From Microcaldota archaeon (lineage in GTDB: Archaea; Micrarchaeota; Micrarchaeia; Micrarchaeales; CABMGC01): a stretch of 38,854 nt of DNA. Position 1 is the first letter of the stretch. Every line of letters begins with the position of its first letter. The DNA is taken from positions 1-38,854 of the forward strand of contig JAKASF010000007.1 in NCBI GenBank assembly GCA_021828295.1, in the 5' to 3' direction. Below, one piece after another: positions 1 to 9,954 of this stretch. The notes beneath the pieces were generated by a model. That model saw only the letters and a list, made by a program, of their open reading frames with translations, ran no database searches and was not told where the DNA came from. A program made the translations under genes and the position numbers.

Positions 1-30
1 GAAGGTATAAAAGAGGGGTCTAGGCTAGGC

Positions 31-1683
31 CTAGTCGGCCTCCCCTCCCATGCCAGGCATGCCCCCGCCGCCAGGAGGGCCGGCGGGCCTGCTGCCCTTG
101 CTGCTTATCATGTCGTCTATCCTGAGGATCTGCACACTCGCCTCCATGGCGCTCGACACTGCCTGAAGCTTTATCTTCACGGGCTCGATCACTCCGAGCT
201 TGTCCATGTCGCCGATCACGCCGCGGTGCACATCGACGCCGAAGCTCTTGCCCTCCTTGCCCTTCTGCTTGCTTCTTAGCTGGACTATCGTGTCTATGGC
301 GTCCATGCCGGCGCTGTCGGCCAGCGTCTTGGGTATCGCCTCGAGCGAGTCGGCAAACGATTGTATGGCCAGCTGCTCCCTTCCGCCAACGTTGTTCGCA
401 TAGTCCCTCAGGCCCTTTGCAACATACTCCTCGGTGCTCCCGCCTCCGTAGACGTACTTGCCGACCTCGAGTGCGCTTGTCAGCGCGCCTATCTCGTCAG
501 TGAGCGCTCTCTCTGTCTCGTCAACGACCTGCTTCGTCCCGCCTCTCACGAATATGGTTACGCTCTTCGGGTCCTTGCACTTCTCCACGAAGACCATCTG
601 CTCTCCCGATATCTTCCTTTCCTCGACCATTCCGGCGAAGCCCAGATCCGTAGCCTTGAGATCGTCAAGGCTCGTAACGACCTTGGCTCCAGTTGCCTTG
701 GAGAGCTTCTCCATGTCGCTCTTCTTCACCCTCCTTACCGCCATCACTCCCGACTTGGCCAGGTAGTGCTGCGCGACGTCGTCTACTCCCTTCTGCACGA
801 AGAGGACGTTGGCGCCGCTCTTTGCTGCCTTGTCCGCCATGCCCTTTAGCATCTTCTCCTCCTGCTGCAGGAAGCTCTGCATCTGCTCCGGAGAGGTGAT
901 CTCTATCCTCGCATCGGTCTCTGTCTTCTCGATCTCGAGAGCGAGGTCGAGGAGTGCTATCTTCGCCGATTTGATGCTCTTCGGCATTCCGGGGTGCGCG
1001 ACCTCCTTGTCTACAAGCACTCCGTTTATGTACTGCGTCTCCTCGACGCTTCCGCCTTCCTTCTTCTCAAGCTTGATGAAGTCCTTGTCTATCACTACCT
1101 TCCCGTCTCGCTTCTCCGCGACCTGCTTTATCGCCTTTATCGCCAGCCCAGATAGGTACTTCCTCGTGGAATCGTTGCCTATGTTCTTCGAACCGACAGA
1201 CACCATGGCTATCTTCTCCAGCTTCTCGTCGTCGTTGAGGGTCACTGACTCGGAGCAGTCGAGGAGTATGCCCTTCGACTTTTCCGCTGCCATCTCGTAG
1301 CCCTTGATTATCGTGTTGGGGTTTATTCCCTTCTCTATCAGGTCCCCAGCGTTCTTGAGCAGCTCGCCCGCGATTATAACAGCGGTGGTAGTTCCGTCGC
1401 CCACCTCCTTGTCCTGGCTCTTGGCTATCTCCACCATGAGCTTCGCGACCGGGTGCTCTACGTTCATCTCCTCAAGTATCGATGCACCGTCGTTCGTTAT
1501 CACTATGTCCCCGAGCTCGCTAACGAGCATCTTGTCCATTCCCTTGGGCCCGAGCGTGCTCCTGACTATGCTAGCCACCGCATAGCCAACGGCTATGTTG
1601 GTTCGCTGCGCCTCCCTTCCGAGAATCCTGCTCGCCCCTTCGGGCAATATCATGTACTGCTGTCCTAGTTGGTTTTCCGCCAT
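31..1683 (-). CDS. thsA: Thermosome (group II chaperonin) subunit
   Basis: 550-aa ORF with chaperonin motifs ([46 protein letters not shown]-rich C-terminus); TATA-like ctttatac just upstream on the minus strand. Confidence 0.97.
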   Translation of the reverse strand: MAENQLGQQYMILPEGASRILGREAQRTNIAVGYAVASIVRSTLGPKGMDKMLVSELGDIVITNDGASILEEMNVEHPVAKLMVEIAKSQDKEVGDGTTTAVIIAGELLKNAGDLIEKGINPNTIIKGYEMAAEKSKGILLDCSESVTLNDDEKLEKIAMVSVGSKNIGNDSTRKYLSGLAIKAIKQVAEKRDGKVVIDKDFIKLEKKEGGSVEETQYINGVLVDKEVAHPGMPKSIKSAKIALLDLALEIEKTETDARIEITSPEQMQSFLQQEEKMLKGMADKAAKSGANVLFVQKGVDDVAQHYLAKSGVMAVRRVKKSDMEKLSKATGAKVVTSLDDLKATDLGFAGMVEERKISGEQMVFVEKCKDPKSVTIFVRGGTKQVVDETERALTDEIGALTSALEVGKYVYGGGSTEEYVAKGLRDYANNVGGREQLAIQSFADSLEAIPKTLADSAGMDAIDTIVQLRSKQKGKEGKSFGVDVHRGVIGDMDKLGVIEPVKIKLQAVSSAMEASVQILRIDDMISSKGSRPAGPPGGGGMPGMGGEAD

Positions 1684-1795
1684 GGTCTCACTTTGTAGTA
1701 TAAAGCCCCCAAAATCGTGTCAAAACTGTATTGTATATTTTATAAGTATACGATGATAATTTATGCAGGAATACCCTTTTATACCTTTCCGAGCG

Positions 1796-2320
1796 CTAGT
1801 TCCCAAGCGGCGCGCCGCAGCGCGAGCAGTACTTAGAACCGGGCTGGTTCTTGGCACCGCACTTAGAGCAGTAAACGGCAACCTCGCTCCCTGCATCCGC
1901 ATTGCTGCTTTCAGGTTCCTGCTCTGCATCTTCAAGTTTCCTGTTAAGATAGTCGGCGAGCGTCTTGGCGTCGCTGTTGCTGAGCCCGTCTATCTCGCCC
2001 TCTTCCTTCCCGTTTTTCAGCAGACCCTGGTCCCTATCGTAGCCCATGACCCTGACGAAAACCGATGAGGAGATCATTCCGTGTTCGAGCCTTACACTGG
2101 TGATCTGCCTATACGGTATGGCCTCGTAGTCCTGCCTTATGCCGAGCGTGGCCCTGTTGAGTATGATTATGCGCTTGTCTGTAGCAAGCACAGAAGTGGG
2201 AGCGGTGGCCGAGCCCCCGGGGCCTATGCGCCTCTGCCTGACAGTGACCTCCACCTTTTCATCTGGCCAGAGAATGCTCTTTGCGGCCTTAACGTCCTCG
2301 TCGTTGACTGCCATAGGCAT
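1796..2320 (-). CDS. Bacterial-type PH-domain-like protein with C-terminal double-CxxC zinc ribbon
   Basis: N-terminal LATDKRIIILNR...IPYRQITSVRLEHG is typical of bPH domains; C-terminal YCSKCGAKNQPGSKYCSRCGAPL is a zinc ribbon. Confidence 0.7.
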   Translation of the reverse strand: MPMAVNDEDVKAAKSILWPDEKVEVTVRQRRIGPGGSATAPTSVLATDKRIIILNRATLGIRQDYEAIPYRQITSVRLEHGMISSSVFVRVMGYDRDQGLLKNGKEEGEIDGLSNSDAKTLADYLNRKLEDAEQEPESSNADAGSEVAVYCSKCGAKNQPGSKYCSRCGAPLGN

Positions 2321-2358
2321 ATTTGCACATCAAGAAATTTTAAGGCTTGCACTGAAGG

Positions 2359-5300
2359 TCAGCCGGGCATCGTGAAGTTGTTCACCACCCATGCGGGCTT
2401 GGGAGCCACGGTAGGAAGCGGGCCGGTGTAGTTATCGACCCGGTAGACCATGACCGGCCAGGTGCCATTCACATAATTTATGCCAGTGAAGTTGCCGGGA
2501 TATGCGAGCGTGAAGCCGGGCAGGCTGCCGAGGTAGAACGCGCGGTAGTAGTTGCTGTCGTAGAACTTGGTGGGCGCGTTGGTGATTGTGTCGTTGGGTC
2601 CGTTGGGCAGATAGAGCGGTATGAACGTGAGATACTGCTGCCCGCTCAGGTTACTGACGCCTGCGAAGAACTGCGTGCTTGGTATGATGAGTATGTTTGT
2701 CTTGTTGCCGTTAGAGTTGAGCAGCCTCACAGAGCTGCTGGTGAAGTTAACAGGGGCGCAGTAGGTCTCGTTCAGGGCCTGCGAACCAGCGAGTATTATG
2801 GTCTTGAGCGCCGATACGTTGCTGTTCTTGAACTGGCAGTAGTTGTTTATGTTACTGGTCGAGAACGGGATGAAAGCATATGCAGGGTCGTGTGAGAGCT
2901 CGCACTGCGAAGTGCCTAGCGCGTAGGGCTGGCCCGTTCCATTAGCTGCCTGTATAGCATACGCCCTGCTGGTCTGGTTTGTGTGAACGCATGCGAGGAA
3001 GTCGAGAGCCTGCCACTTCGCAGTGAGCTGGTCGTCGAATATCACGTACTTGGCGTACACGACGTTGTTCATGAAGCTGGAGAGGTTGGCTGGGCCGTAG
3101 CCATCTGCCTGTCCGAGCACGTACCTGGCGGCTGTGGCGTAGTCGAGGGTTGCTATGGAGTTATCGCCCCTGAGAACGGCGTTGCTGTTTCCGAACCAGT
3201 TTATCCAGTCGCCGTAGTCCCACCACGAAAGGATGCGCGGGGCGTACGGGCCTATGTTCTGCTGCGCCCACGCCATTGCACTGAGCCACGCCTGGGGCAC
3301 TGTGTTGCAGAACACGTCAAATGCCAGGGAGTTGCCCTGGGAATTTATCGTGGGGCACGAGCTTGATGACGCGCCTACGAGGCTAATCAGCGAGGTCGAT
3401 TCAAGAAGCACGATGATCGCTACTGCGAACAATACGATCCATCTGCTCAGCTCCCTCTCCTTGCCTTTGGTCATGAGCAGCAGCTCTCCGATTATGATCC
3501 CGAGTGCCAGTATGTACCCGACGCCGAAGTGCGGCAGGTACTTGACCTCTATCATGCCGGCTATCGCAAGCGGCCATATCGCGGCTAGGGCCAGGATGCC
3601 GCCCTTGGAGTCCTTCTTCAGCACAGCAAGCACCGCCAATGCAGTAAATACGATGAGCACGAACCACACGATGGCGTTGACGCCGTAGAAACTTGCGCCT
3701 ATGGGACCGAAGCCGGCCGACCCGAAGTTGAAGTTGAAGCCCGTAGGCTCGTACTCCTGGACAGTCATGAAGAGCGCTATCGAAGGCGTGGTGTAGTGAG
3801 AACTGAGCGCGAGGTACCTGTCCACGGGTTTGCCAAGAGGGGTGAAGAGCACGAGCAGCAGGGCGATGACGACCATTGCCGCGAGCCACGCGAGCTTGAG
3901 CTCGAAGTTCATGTCCCTGCTGAGCAGCCTGTACTTCTTAGCGTATATAGGCGCGTACTCGAACACGGCCACGAGCGCCAGTGCAAGAAGCGGGAAGGAT
4001 ATTATGACCGGCACTCCGAGGACGCTTGGTATGGCGTTGGCGAGCACAGAACCGTAAGGGCCGAAAGGAATGTAGAAGAAGATGATTATGCCTATCACGA
4101 TCGCGTTCATTATGTAGAAGTCCTTCATCTTCTTCCCACGCAGCACATCGAGCATGCCCTGCACCGCTATGTAGAGGGCGAACACTCCTGCTATCGCAGT
4201 GTAGTAGTGCGCACCAAGGAACGAGGATACGAATGCTATGCCTGCCAGTATCGCGAACCGTTTCTCGCCAGGATTCTGGACCGCAAGCAGATAAGCGGCG
4301 TAGAAGAAGAACATGGCGAATATGCCCCACGGCTCCACGAGCTGCTCGCCTGCTATGAACGTTGTTATCAGCGCAGGCATCACGGTTGTCAGTGCAGCCC
4401 CTATCAGGGCAGGAATGTCGCCGTACATATGGTAGAGGAACATGAAGACTATGAAGACCAGGAGCGCCGCAGTTATCGGAGGATAGATGCTGCTTACGTT
4501 GCTCAGCAGCGTCGTGCTTATCTGATTGCTAGGCGGATTGCTTATCTGGTACCAATAGGCTTCAAGATACGGAACTATCGGCTCTATCCTGTGCGGCGTG
4601 CCGTTTATGGCGGTTGGCCACGATGAGGTGTCGTAGAGCCACTGGTATCCGTGCGAGATGAGGAACTGGGTGCTCTGCATGTCGAAATAAGGGTCGAACT
4701 CGAAGAAGTGCGGCGCTATGCCGATGCTCATCATCCTTGTGCCAAAGGTGAGCAGAATGAGGACTAGCAGCGTGCCCCAGACGACCATGGCCCTTGTATC
4801 CTCGGGTTTCTTGTTCTGCAGCAGCATGCGCTCTTCGCGCTCGTGCTCCTCTATCAGCTTCCTTTCCTCTGCAGAATGCATAGCTTCGAGCCTAGACCTT
4901 TCCTCCTGCGGCAGCGATTGCGACCTGGCCCGCTCCTCGGCGTGCCTCCTCGCCAGCTCGGTCTCCTCGCTCTGGTGCTTCCTTATCAGGTCTGTGTCTA
5001 TGCTGAGGCTGGCGAGTTTTGCCCTCAACTCTGAGAGCCTCTGCTTGTACGCGGCGCTTGCCTCCTTCTCTATCTTGCCCATCGGCTCGTGTTTTAGCAT
5101 CCCGAGATCGAGGACGCCCTGCTGCACGCAGAGGGCTATGCCCGCTATAGTCAGTATTATGACGTTTGCAGCATAGAGGGCGGACGAGAAGGTGAAGATA
5201 TGCACGTAGTTCATGAGGTAGGACTCAAGCCACGTGAGAGTTGGGGGGAAGATCAGGCCGAACATGAAGCCTATCGCGCTTATCTCGAACATGTTCAGTT

Positions 5301-5388
5301 TTGTCTTCTTGAGCAGCGCCAGCGCAAGGAAAAATCCGGGCAGTATTATGGATAATAGCGCTATGATTGCCGTGACAATTAGCGACAT
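2359..5388 (-). CDS. aglB: AglB/STT3-type oligosaccharyltransferase with N-terminal TM + coiled-coil extension
   Basis: WWDYGDWINWFGN catalytic motif, EFDPYFDM first-loop motif, multiple TM segments, 1009 aa. Confidence 0.93.
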   Translation of the reverse strand: MSLIVTAIIALLSIILPGFFLALALLKKTKLNMFEISAIGFMFGLIFPPTLTWLESYLMNYVHIFTFSSALYAANVIILTIAGIALCVQQGVLDLGMLKHEPMGKIEKEASAAYKQRLSELRAKLASLSIDTDLIRKHQSEETELARRHAEERARSQSLPQEERSRLEAMHSAEERKLIEEHEREERMLLQNKKPEDTRAMVVWGTLLVLILLTFGTRMMSIGIAPHFFEFDPYFDMQSTQFLISHGYQWLYDTSSWPTAINGTPHRIEPIVPYLEAYWYQISNPPSNQISTTLLSNVSSIYPPITAALLVFIVFMFLYHMYGDIPALIGAALTTVMPALITTFIAGEQLVEPWGIFAMFFFYAAYLLAVQNPGEKRFAILAGIAFVSSFLGAHYYTAIAGVFALYIAVQGMLDVLRGKKMKDFYIMNAIVIGIIIFFYIPFGPYGSVLANAIPSVLGVPVIISFPLLALALVAVFEYAPIYAKKYRLLSRDMNFELKLAWLAAMVVIALLLVLFTPLGKPVDRYLALSSHYTTPSIALFMTVQEYEPTGFNFNFGSAGFGPIGASFYGVNAIVWFVLIVFTALAVLAVLKKDSKGGILALAAIWPLAIAGMIEVKYLPHFGVGYILALGIIIGELLLMTKGKERELSRWIVLFAVAIIVLLESTSLISLVGASSSSCPTINSQGNSLAFDVFCNTVPQAWLSAMAWAQQNIGPYAPRILSWWDYGDWINWFGNSNAVLRGDNSIATLDYATAARYVLGQADGYGPANLSSFMNNVVYAKYVIFDDQLTAKWQALDFLACVHTNQTSRAYAIQAANGTGQPYALGTSQCELSHDPAYAFIPFSTSNINNYCQFKNSNVSALKTIILAGSQALNETYCAPVNFTSSSVRLLNSNGNKTNILIIPSTQFFAGVSNLSGQQYLTFIPLYLPNGPNDTITNAPTKFYDSNYYRAFYLGSLPGFTLAYPGNFTGINYVNGTWPVMVYRVDNYTGPLPTVAPKPAWVVNNFTMPG

Positions 5389-5482
5389 GAGTACCAGTCC
5401 CAGTTATATCGCATGCGCGCTATTATAACCCTTGCTAAAACGAATGCTTTTATAGTGCGGATGGAAACAGAAAAAGGAGCGA

Positions 5483-6115
5483 ATGGAGGAAAACGGGGCA
5501 ACGAAGCCAGTGCAGCAGGGCTCGGTTTACAATGAAGGGCTTAGCAGGAAGCTTACGGCTGCGCTTCGCAAAGAGTATCCGGACCTGGAGGGCATAGAGT
5601 TTCGGGTGCTAAGGGAGAGCGAGGGGCACGTGCATTCCCAGAGCCTGCACCTGCTTCCTAGCCACAAGGTCGACCTCGTGCTCTGCGAGACGGCTGCAAA
5701 GATGCACCTGGCGATACTGAGAGAGAAGGAACTGGAGGAGATGCGCGATGGCCTGTTCATATACTTGCACGAGCAGAGGCATGCTGAAGGCATAAGCTCG
5801 CACAGGCAGGCGGAGAAGGAGGCGCTGGAAGGAGTAGACAACAAGGTCAAGGCGTACGCCATACACTTCGCCATAGACACGCTCATGGCCGGGGGCAAAG
5901 AGATCGACATAGACAGGAGCATAAAGGAACTGATGTTCTACATCGATGACAGCACCATGAGCAGGGTCGAGTCGTTTGAAGACGCCCTGGAAGCCGGCCT
6001 TGTAAGGAACACTAGTGATCTTGGCGGCGACCAATGGGAGAAGGTCAAGGAGCTTATCCCGAAGTATGTCGAGTACGCCAGGTTTTTGCCCTTCCTTATC
6101 TCTTCCGGGAAGTAG
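5483..6115 (+). CDS. Hypothetical protein with HEQRHAEGISSH (HExxH) motif
   Basis: 210-aa ORF, upstream TATA-like cttttatag; HExxH in LFIYLHEQRHAEGISSHRQAEKEAL. Confidence 0.8.
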   Translation: MEENGATKPVQQGSVYNEGLSRKLTAALRKEYPDLEGIEFRVLRESEGHVHSQSLHLLPSHKVDLVLCETAAKMHLAILREKELEEMRDGLFIYLHEQRHAEGISSHRQAEKEALEGVDNKVKAYAIHFAIDTLMAGGKEIDIDRSIKELMFYIDDSTMSRVESFEDALEAGLVRNTSDLGGDQWEKVKELIPKYVEYARFLPFLISSGK

Positions 6116-6160
6116 CGACAGCTTCGACTAATCTATAAATAGCTAAAATGAGAAGCGTTA

Positions 6161-7273
6161 GTGCTTTCGATGAAGGACAACGTTGCTGTCATAGGCGCCG
6201 GGACATCCGGATTGATAGCGGCAAGGAGGCTCGCTTCGCTGGGAATACGAACTAGGGTCTACGACCAGAAGACCAGGCTTGGGTATCCGGCCAAGGCGAG
6301 CGGCATAATCTCGATAAGCGGGCTCAAAAGCCTAGAAGTAGGATACGAGAAGGCGATCACGAACACGCTCTTCGGTGCAAACATCCACTCTGGCGACGCC
6401 ACGATGCGGATAGTGTCAAAGAAGCCGGAGGCGCACGTGCTTGACAGGGAGAAGCTCAACGGCATATGCAGCGATGAAGCCGAGGCTGTGGGTGCAAAGA
6501 TCAGCAGGGGCGAGAAGGTGGACGGCGCAAGGCTTGACGGGATTGGCAGCGAGAGCATAATCGTGGGCGCTGACGGCCCGGTCTCGAGCGTCGCCAGGCA
6601 TTTCTCCATGGGAGCGATAGAGAGGTATACGCTTACCTACAAGGCCGAATTCGAGGTTTCTGCGCCGGATCCGCGGATGGTCGACCTATTCTTTGACAGC
6701 AGCATAGCGCCGAAGTTCTTCGCCTGGCTCTGCCCCAACTCGAAGAGCGTGCTAGAAGTGGGCATAGGCATCGGAGGAAAGAACGGGAACAGCAAGGCCG
6801 CTTTCGACAGGTTCGTCAGGCTGAAGGAGGTCGCACAGCTCCTTGACGGTGCGCGCATGATCGACGGATATGCTAGCTTAATACCGATGCAGACGGCCAG
6901 GAAGGTGGTAGACGCTGAGAGGGAGGTGTTGCTTGTTGGGGACGCCGCAGGTCAGGTGAAGCCGACTACCGGAGGTGGGATAGTATTTGGCGGTAACGCC
7001 GCAATCATAGCCGCTGACGTTATAGAATCTCACATAAAGCGCGGAACCGGACTCGGGGAGTACGAGAAGAGGTTCAGAAAGGCCTTTGGAAAGGACATTG
7101 CGCTCCACGGAGTGATAAACAGCATATATTCGAACCTTGCCCCGAGCAGGCTGGCGTTCCTGATAAGCGTCTTTAAGGCCCTGGGCTTCGAGAGCTTCTT
7201 CTCCAAGTACGGGGATATGGACAGGCCGAGCACGATGCTGAAGAGGTTCTTCCTCAGGGGGCTGGCAAAGTAG
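6161..7273 (+). CDS. Geranylgeranyl reductase family FAD-dependent oxidoreductase (probably archaeal lipid saturation)
   Basis: VAVIGAGTSGLIAARRLASLGIRTRVYDQ Rossmann motif, LLVGDAAGQVKPTTGGGIVFGG motif; start may be ATG 6170; TATA ctataaata at about 6131. Confidence 0.9.
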   Translation: MLSMKDNVAVIGAGTSGLIAARRLASLGIRTRVYDQKTRLGYPAKASGIISISGLKSLEVGYEKAITNTLFGANIHSGDATMRIVSKKPEAHVLDREKLNGICSDEAEAVGAKISRGEKVDGARLDGIGSESIIVGADGPVSSVARHFSMGAIERYTLTYKAEFEVSAPDPRMVDLFFDSSIAPKFFAWLCPNSKSVLEVGIGIGGKNGNSKAAFDRFVRLKEVAQLLDGARMIDGYASLIPMQTARKVVDAEREVLLVGDAAGQVKPTTGGGIVFGGNAAIIAADVIESHIKRGTGLGEYEKRFRKAFGKDIALHGVINSIYSNLAPSRLAFLISVFKALGFESFFSKYGDMDRPSTMLKRFFLRGLAK

Positions 7274-7277
7274 CGCG

Positions 7278-7802
7278 CTACTTCTTTGCGTCGGGAGCCT
7301 GGCCCTTCTTCTCCAGAAGCTTCTTCCCCAGTTCCTCCCTGTTCTTGACCTGCTGCTGTATCTTCTGGTAGTCCTCGGGCTTGAGCACGCGGCTGAGTAT
7401 GTAGTTGCTGTAGTCGAGCGATACCTGCGCCACGTTCAGGAGTATGGACTGCAGCTCCGATGGCTTGAGGACGTAGTCCCTGCTGGGCTTCATTATCTCC
7501 ACGCCTGCAGGCGTGAAGTCGAACATCACCTTTATCAGTGGCCACATGCCGTCGAAGAGCGCGGTAACCTCGGCGCTTGTAGAGTAGGTGTCCTTGAGCT
7601 TCATAGGCTCGTCTATCGCGCCTACGCAGTACACAACTCCTGGGGTCTTGAGCAGGCGGTTGTTTATCAGGTCGACCATGAGCGGCTGCAGCTCCTCCTG
7701 CTTCTCGCTCTCCATGTCGAAGTACAGCTTTACCAAGAGGCCCCCTTTCTCCAGCGTGCGCTGGGTCACTTCCTCTACCTGCTTCTTCCCTTCGTCGGCC
7801 AT
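7278..7802 (-). CDS. Hypothetical protein, 174 aa
   Basis: Coherent intact ORF with good codon composition in a tightly packed minus-strand series; family not recognised. Confidence 0.75.
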   Translation of the reverse strand: MADEGKKQVEEVTQRTLEKGGLLVKLYFDMESEKQEELQPLMVDLINNRLLKTPGVVYCVGAIDEPMKLKDTYSTSAEVTALFDGMWPLIKVMFDFTPAGVEIMKPSRDYVLKPSELQSILLNVAQVSLDYSNYILSRVLKPEDYQKIQQQVKNREELGKKLLEKKGQAPDAKK

Positions 7803-7806
7803 ATCG

Positions 7807-8229
7807 TCACTTTAGTATTCCCTTACGAATCAGATCCGGAAATATCCTTGTTCTTATAAACTCCGATGCTCTTAAATCAGTTTGGTATTCCTTTCCGATC
7901 CAGTGCAGGCTTTTTATCTCACTGGAAGGTTTCGGATCTCCAATCAGCTCAGCCCTGTAGATGGTCATTGTCAACAAGCCTCCGCCAGCGGCTGGACCTT
8001 CATACTTACCGACATACTCTACCGATTCAGACTTTATTCCGCAATCTAGCTCTTCTTTGGTTTCTCTTTTCAGGCAGTCCATTTCAGTTTCCTTTTCGAT
8101 CTGCCCTCCCGGCATCTGATATTCCTGGTAGCCCACATCGCCATGGAACTTCTCTATGACCAAGAACTTTGTGCCTTCTTTGTTGAGAGTGAGCAAACCA
8201 ATCTTATAGTAGTGCTTTACCTTCTCCAT
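7807..8229 (-). CDS. Nudix hydrolase
   Basis: Nudix box GGQIEKETEMDCLKRETKEELDCGI. Confidence 0.9.
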   Translation of the reverse strand: MEKVKHYYKIGLLTLNKEGTKFLVIEKFHGDVGYQEYQMPGGQIEKETEMDCLKRETKEELDCGIKSESVEYVGKYEGPAAGGGLLTMTIYRAELIGDPKPSSEIKSLHWIGKEYQTDLRASEFIRTRIFPDLIRKGILK

Positions 8230-8238
8230 GCAGATTTG

Positions 8239-9510
8239 CTACCTCAGTTTCTCTATTGCCTCCTGCAAAGTAATAAGCTCTTCATCACCGCTGCCCATGT
8301 TTCTTAGCTTGAGCTTGTTGGCCTCGCGCTCCTTGTCCCCAACGATTATGACCCAGGGTATGCCCAGCGACGAAGCATACTCCATCTGCTTCGAGAGGTT
8401 CCGGCCCAGAGGATTCATGTCCAAATATATGCCGTTGCCGCGCAGCGCGGTCGCGGCATTGAGGGCGTACTCGCTATTCTGTTGCCCTATCACCGCAACA
8501 AATACCTTGGCGTATGTCTTGCTCGCAGAGGAGCTGCCCATAACATCGAAGATCCTGCTTATGCCCAACGATGAGCCCGTTGCGGGGGTGTTCCTCTTGG
8601 AGTACATGCCGATCAGGCTGTCGTATCTCCCGCCGCCGCCCACGCTAGGCAGGCGCTTGCCCTCCTCCTCTATCGCGAACTCCCAGACGAATCCGGTATA
8701 GTAGTCGAAACCCCTGGCCAGCGCCATGTCGAATACGATCTTGCCGTTGAGCTTGTAAGCGGAAAGAAGTTTGAGTAGTTCCTGCATCCTCGCAACCTCG
8801 TCCTTGGATTCGGCAACGTTCGCAGACACTCTCTGAAGCTTCTCTTCGTTGCTGCCTTCCTGCTCCACGAAGCCGAGCAGCTTCTCAGCGACCTGCCCTT
8901 CGGGAACCAGAGCCGAGAGCTGCGCCAGCGACTCCTCGCGCTTTAGCTTCTGCAGCTTGTCCAGTATCCTTATCGCCTGCACCTCCTTGTCTGCGGGCAC
9001 TCCAAGGCCCAGTATAACCTGTTTGAGGAGCGAGCGGCTGTTGACCAGTATTACGTAGTTTCTCATTCCGAGCTCTTCGAGCACCAGGGCCGCTGCCGCT
9101 ATCACCTCTGCATCGCTGCCAGTCTCGGCGCTGCCAACTATGTCAACGTCTGCCTGCGCGAACTCCCTGTAGCGCATCTTCTGCGGTTCGTCCTTCCTCC
9201 ACGCACTGCCTATCTGGTACCTCTTGAAGGGAAGCACAAGGTCCTTGTTGGCTGCGACGTACCTTGCGAGCGGAACTGTGAAATCGTACCTCAGGCCGGT
9301 CTCTTCGTCCTTCATGACGAAGATCTCCTTGCTGGGCTCGTCGCCGTACGCCTTTGAGTTGAGCACGCTCATGTTCTCAAGGGCTGGGGTCTCTAAAGGA
9401 TAGAAGCCGAAGCGCTTGAACACCTCCTCGGCAATGCCGCTTATGCGCTTAAGAGATATCGCCTCGGCTGGGGAGAAGTCCCTTACCCCTCTGGGTGTGT
9501 TATCCGACAA
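8239..9510 (-). CDS. hisS: Histidyl-tRNA synthetase
   Basis: Class II aaRS N-terminus (RGVRDFSPAEAISLKRISGIAEEVFKRFGFYPLETPALE), RYQIGSAWRKDEPQKMRYREFAQADVDIVG, ARGFDYYTGFVWEF. Confidence 0.96.
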   Translation of the reverse strand: MSDNTPRGVRDFSPAEAISLKRISGIAEEVFKRFGFYPLETPALENMSVLNSKAYGDEPSKEIFVMKDEETGLRYDFTVPLARYVAANKDLVLPFKRYQIGSAWRKDEPQKMRYREFAQADVDIVGSAETGSDAEVIAAAALVLEELGMRNYVILVNSRSLLKQVILGLGVPADKEVQAIRILDKLQKLKREESLAQLSALVPEGQVAEKLLGFVEQEGSNEEKLQRVSANVAESKDEVARMQELLKLLSAYKLNGKIVFDMALARGFDYYTGFVWEFAIEEEGKRLPSVGGGGRYDSLIGMYSKRNTPATGSSLGISRIFDVMGSSSASKTYAKVFVAVIGQQNSEYALNAATALRGNGIYLDMNPLGRNLSKQMEYASSLGIPWVIIVGDKEREANKLKLRNMGSGDEELITLQEAIEKLR

Positions 9511-9566
9511 AGCATCACAGATAAACTCTGCACTGGAGCAAATAAAGACTTATCTGATAAAAGGAC

Positions 9567-9818
9567 TCAGATGTTGCTGTCGAGCCACTTCTTGAACTCG
9601 GTCTTGGGAACCGCGCCGACAGACATGGCCTTCGCCTGGCCGTTCTCAAACAGCATGGCCGTTGGGATGCTCATTATGTTGTACTCCTGGGCGATGTCAG
9701 AATTGTCGTCTGTGTTGAGCTTGACGAACTTCACCTTGCCGTCATACTCCTTCGAGACCTCTTCTATGGTGGGGCTGAAAATCCTGCATGGACCGCACCA
9801 CACAGCCCAGAAATCCAC
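9567..9818 (-). CDS. Thioredoxin; the listed GTG start truncates the fold (see finding)
   Basis: VDFWAVWCGPCR active site; IMSIPTAMLFENG cis-Pro motif. The same frame continues upstream to a TAG at 9966-9968 with thioredoxin-like sequence. Confidence 0.9.
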   Translation of the reverse strand: MDFWAVWCGPCRIFSPTIEEVSKEYDGKVKFVKLNTDDNSDIAQEYNIMSIPTAMLFENGQAKAMSVGAVPKTEFKKWLDSNI

Positions 9819-9954
9819 GACTACTGGGGTTTTTGATTTGAGAACCTCTGATTCAAAACTTTTGCTAGTTACATCTGCGACCAGAAAATCACTGAGTGTT
9901 ATTGTGCCGTTATAAATATATATTGTTTCCTGAATTTTTGAGAAGCTGAGTGCA

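Noticed and set aside
3796-4626. 276-aa plus-strand ORF antisense to aglB
   Set aside because: Low-complexity R/E/H/Y-rich antisense frame typical of GC-rich codon mirroring; the sense strand has clear AglB motifs.
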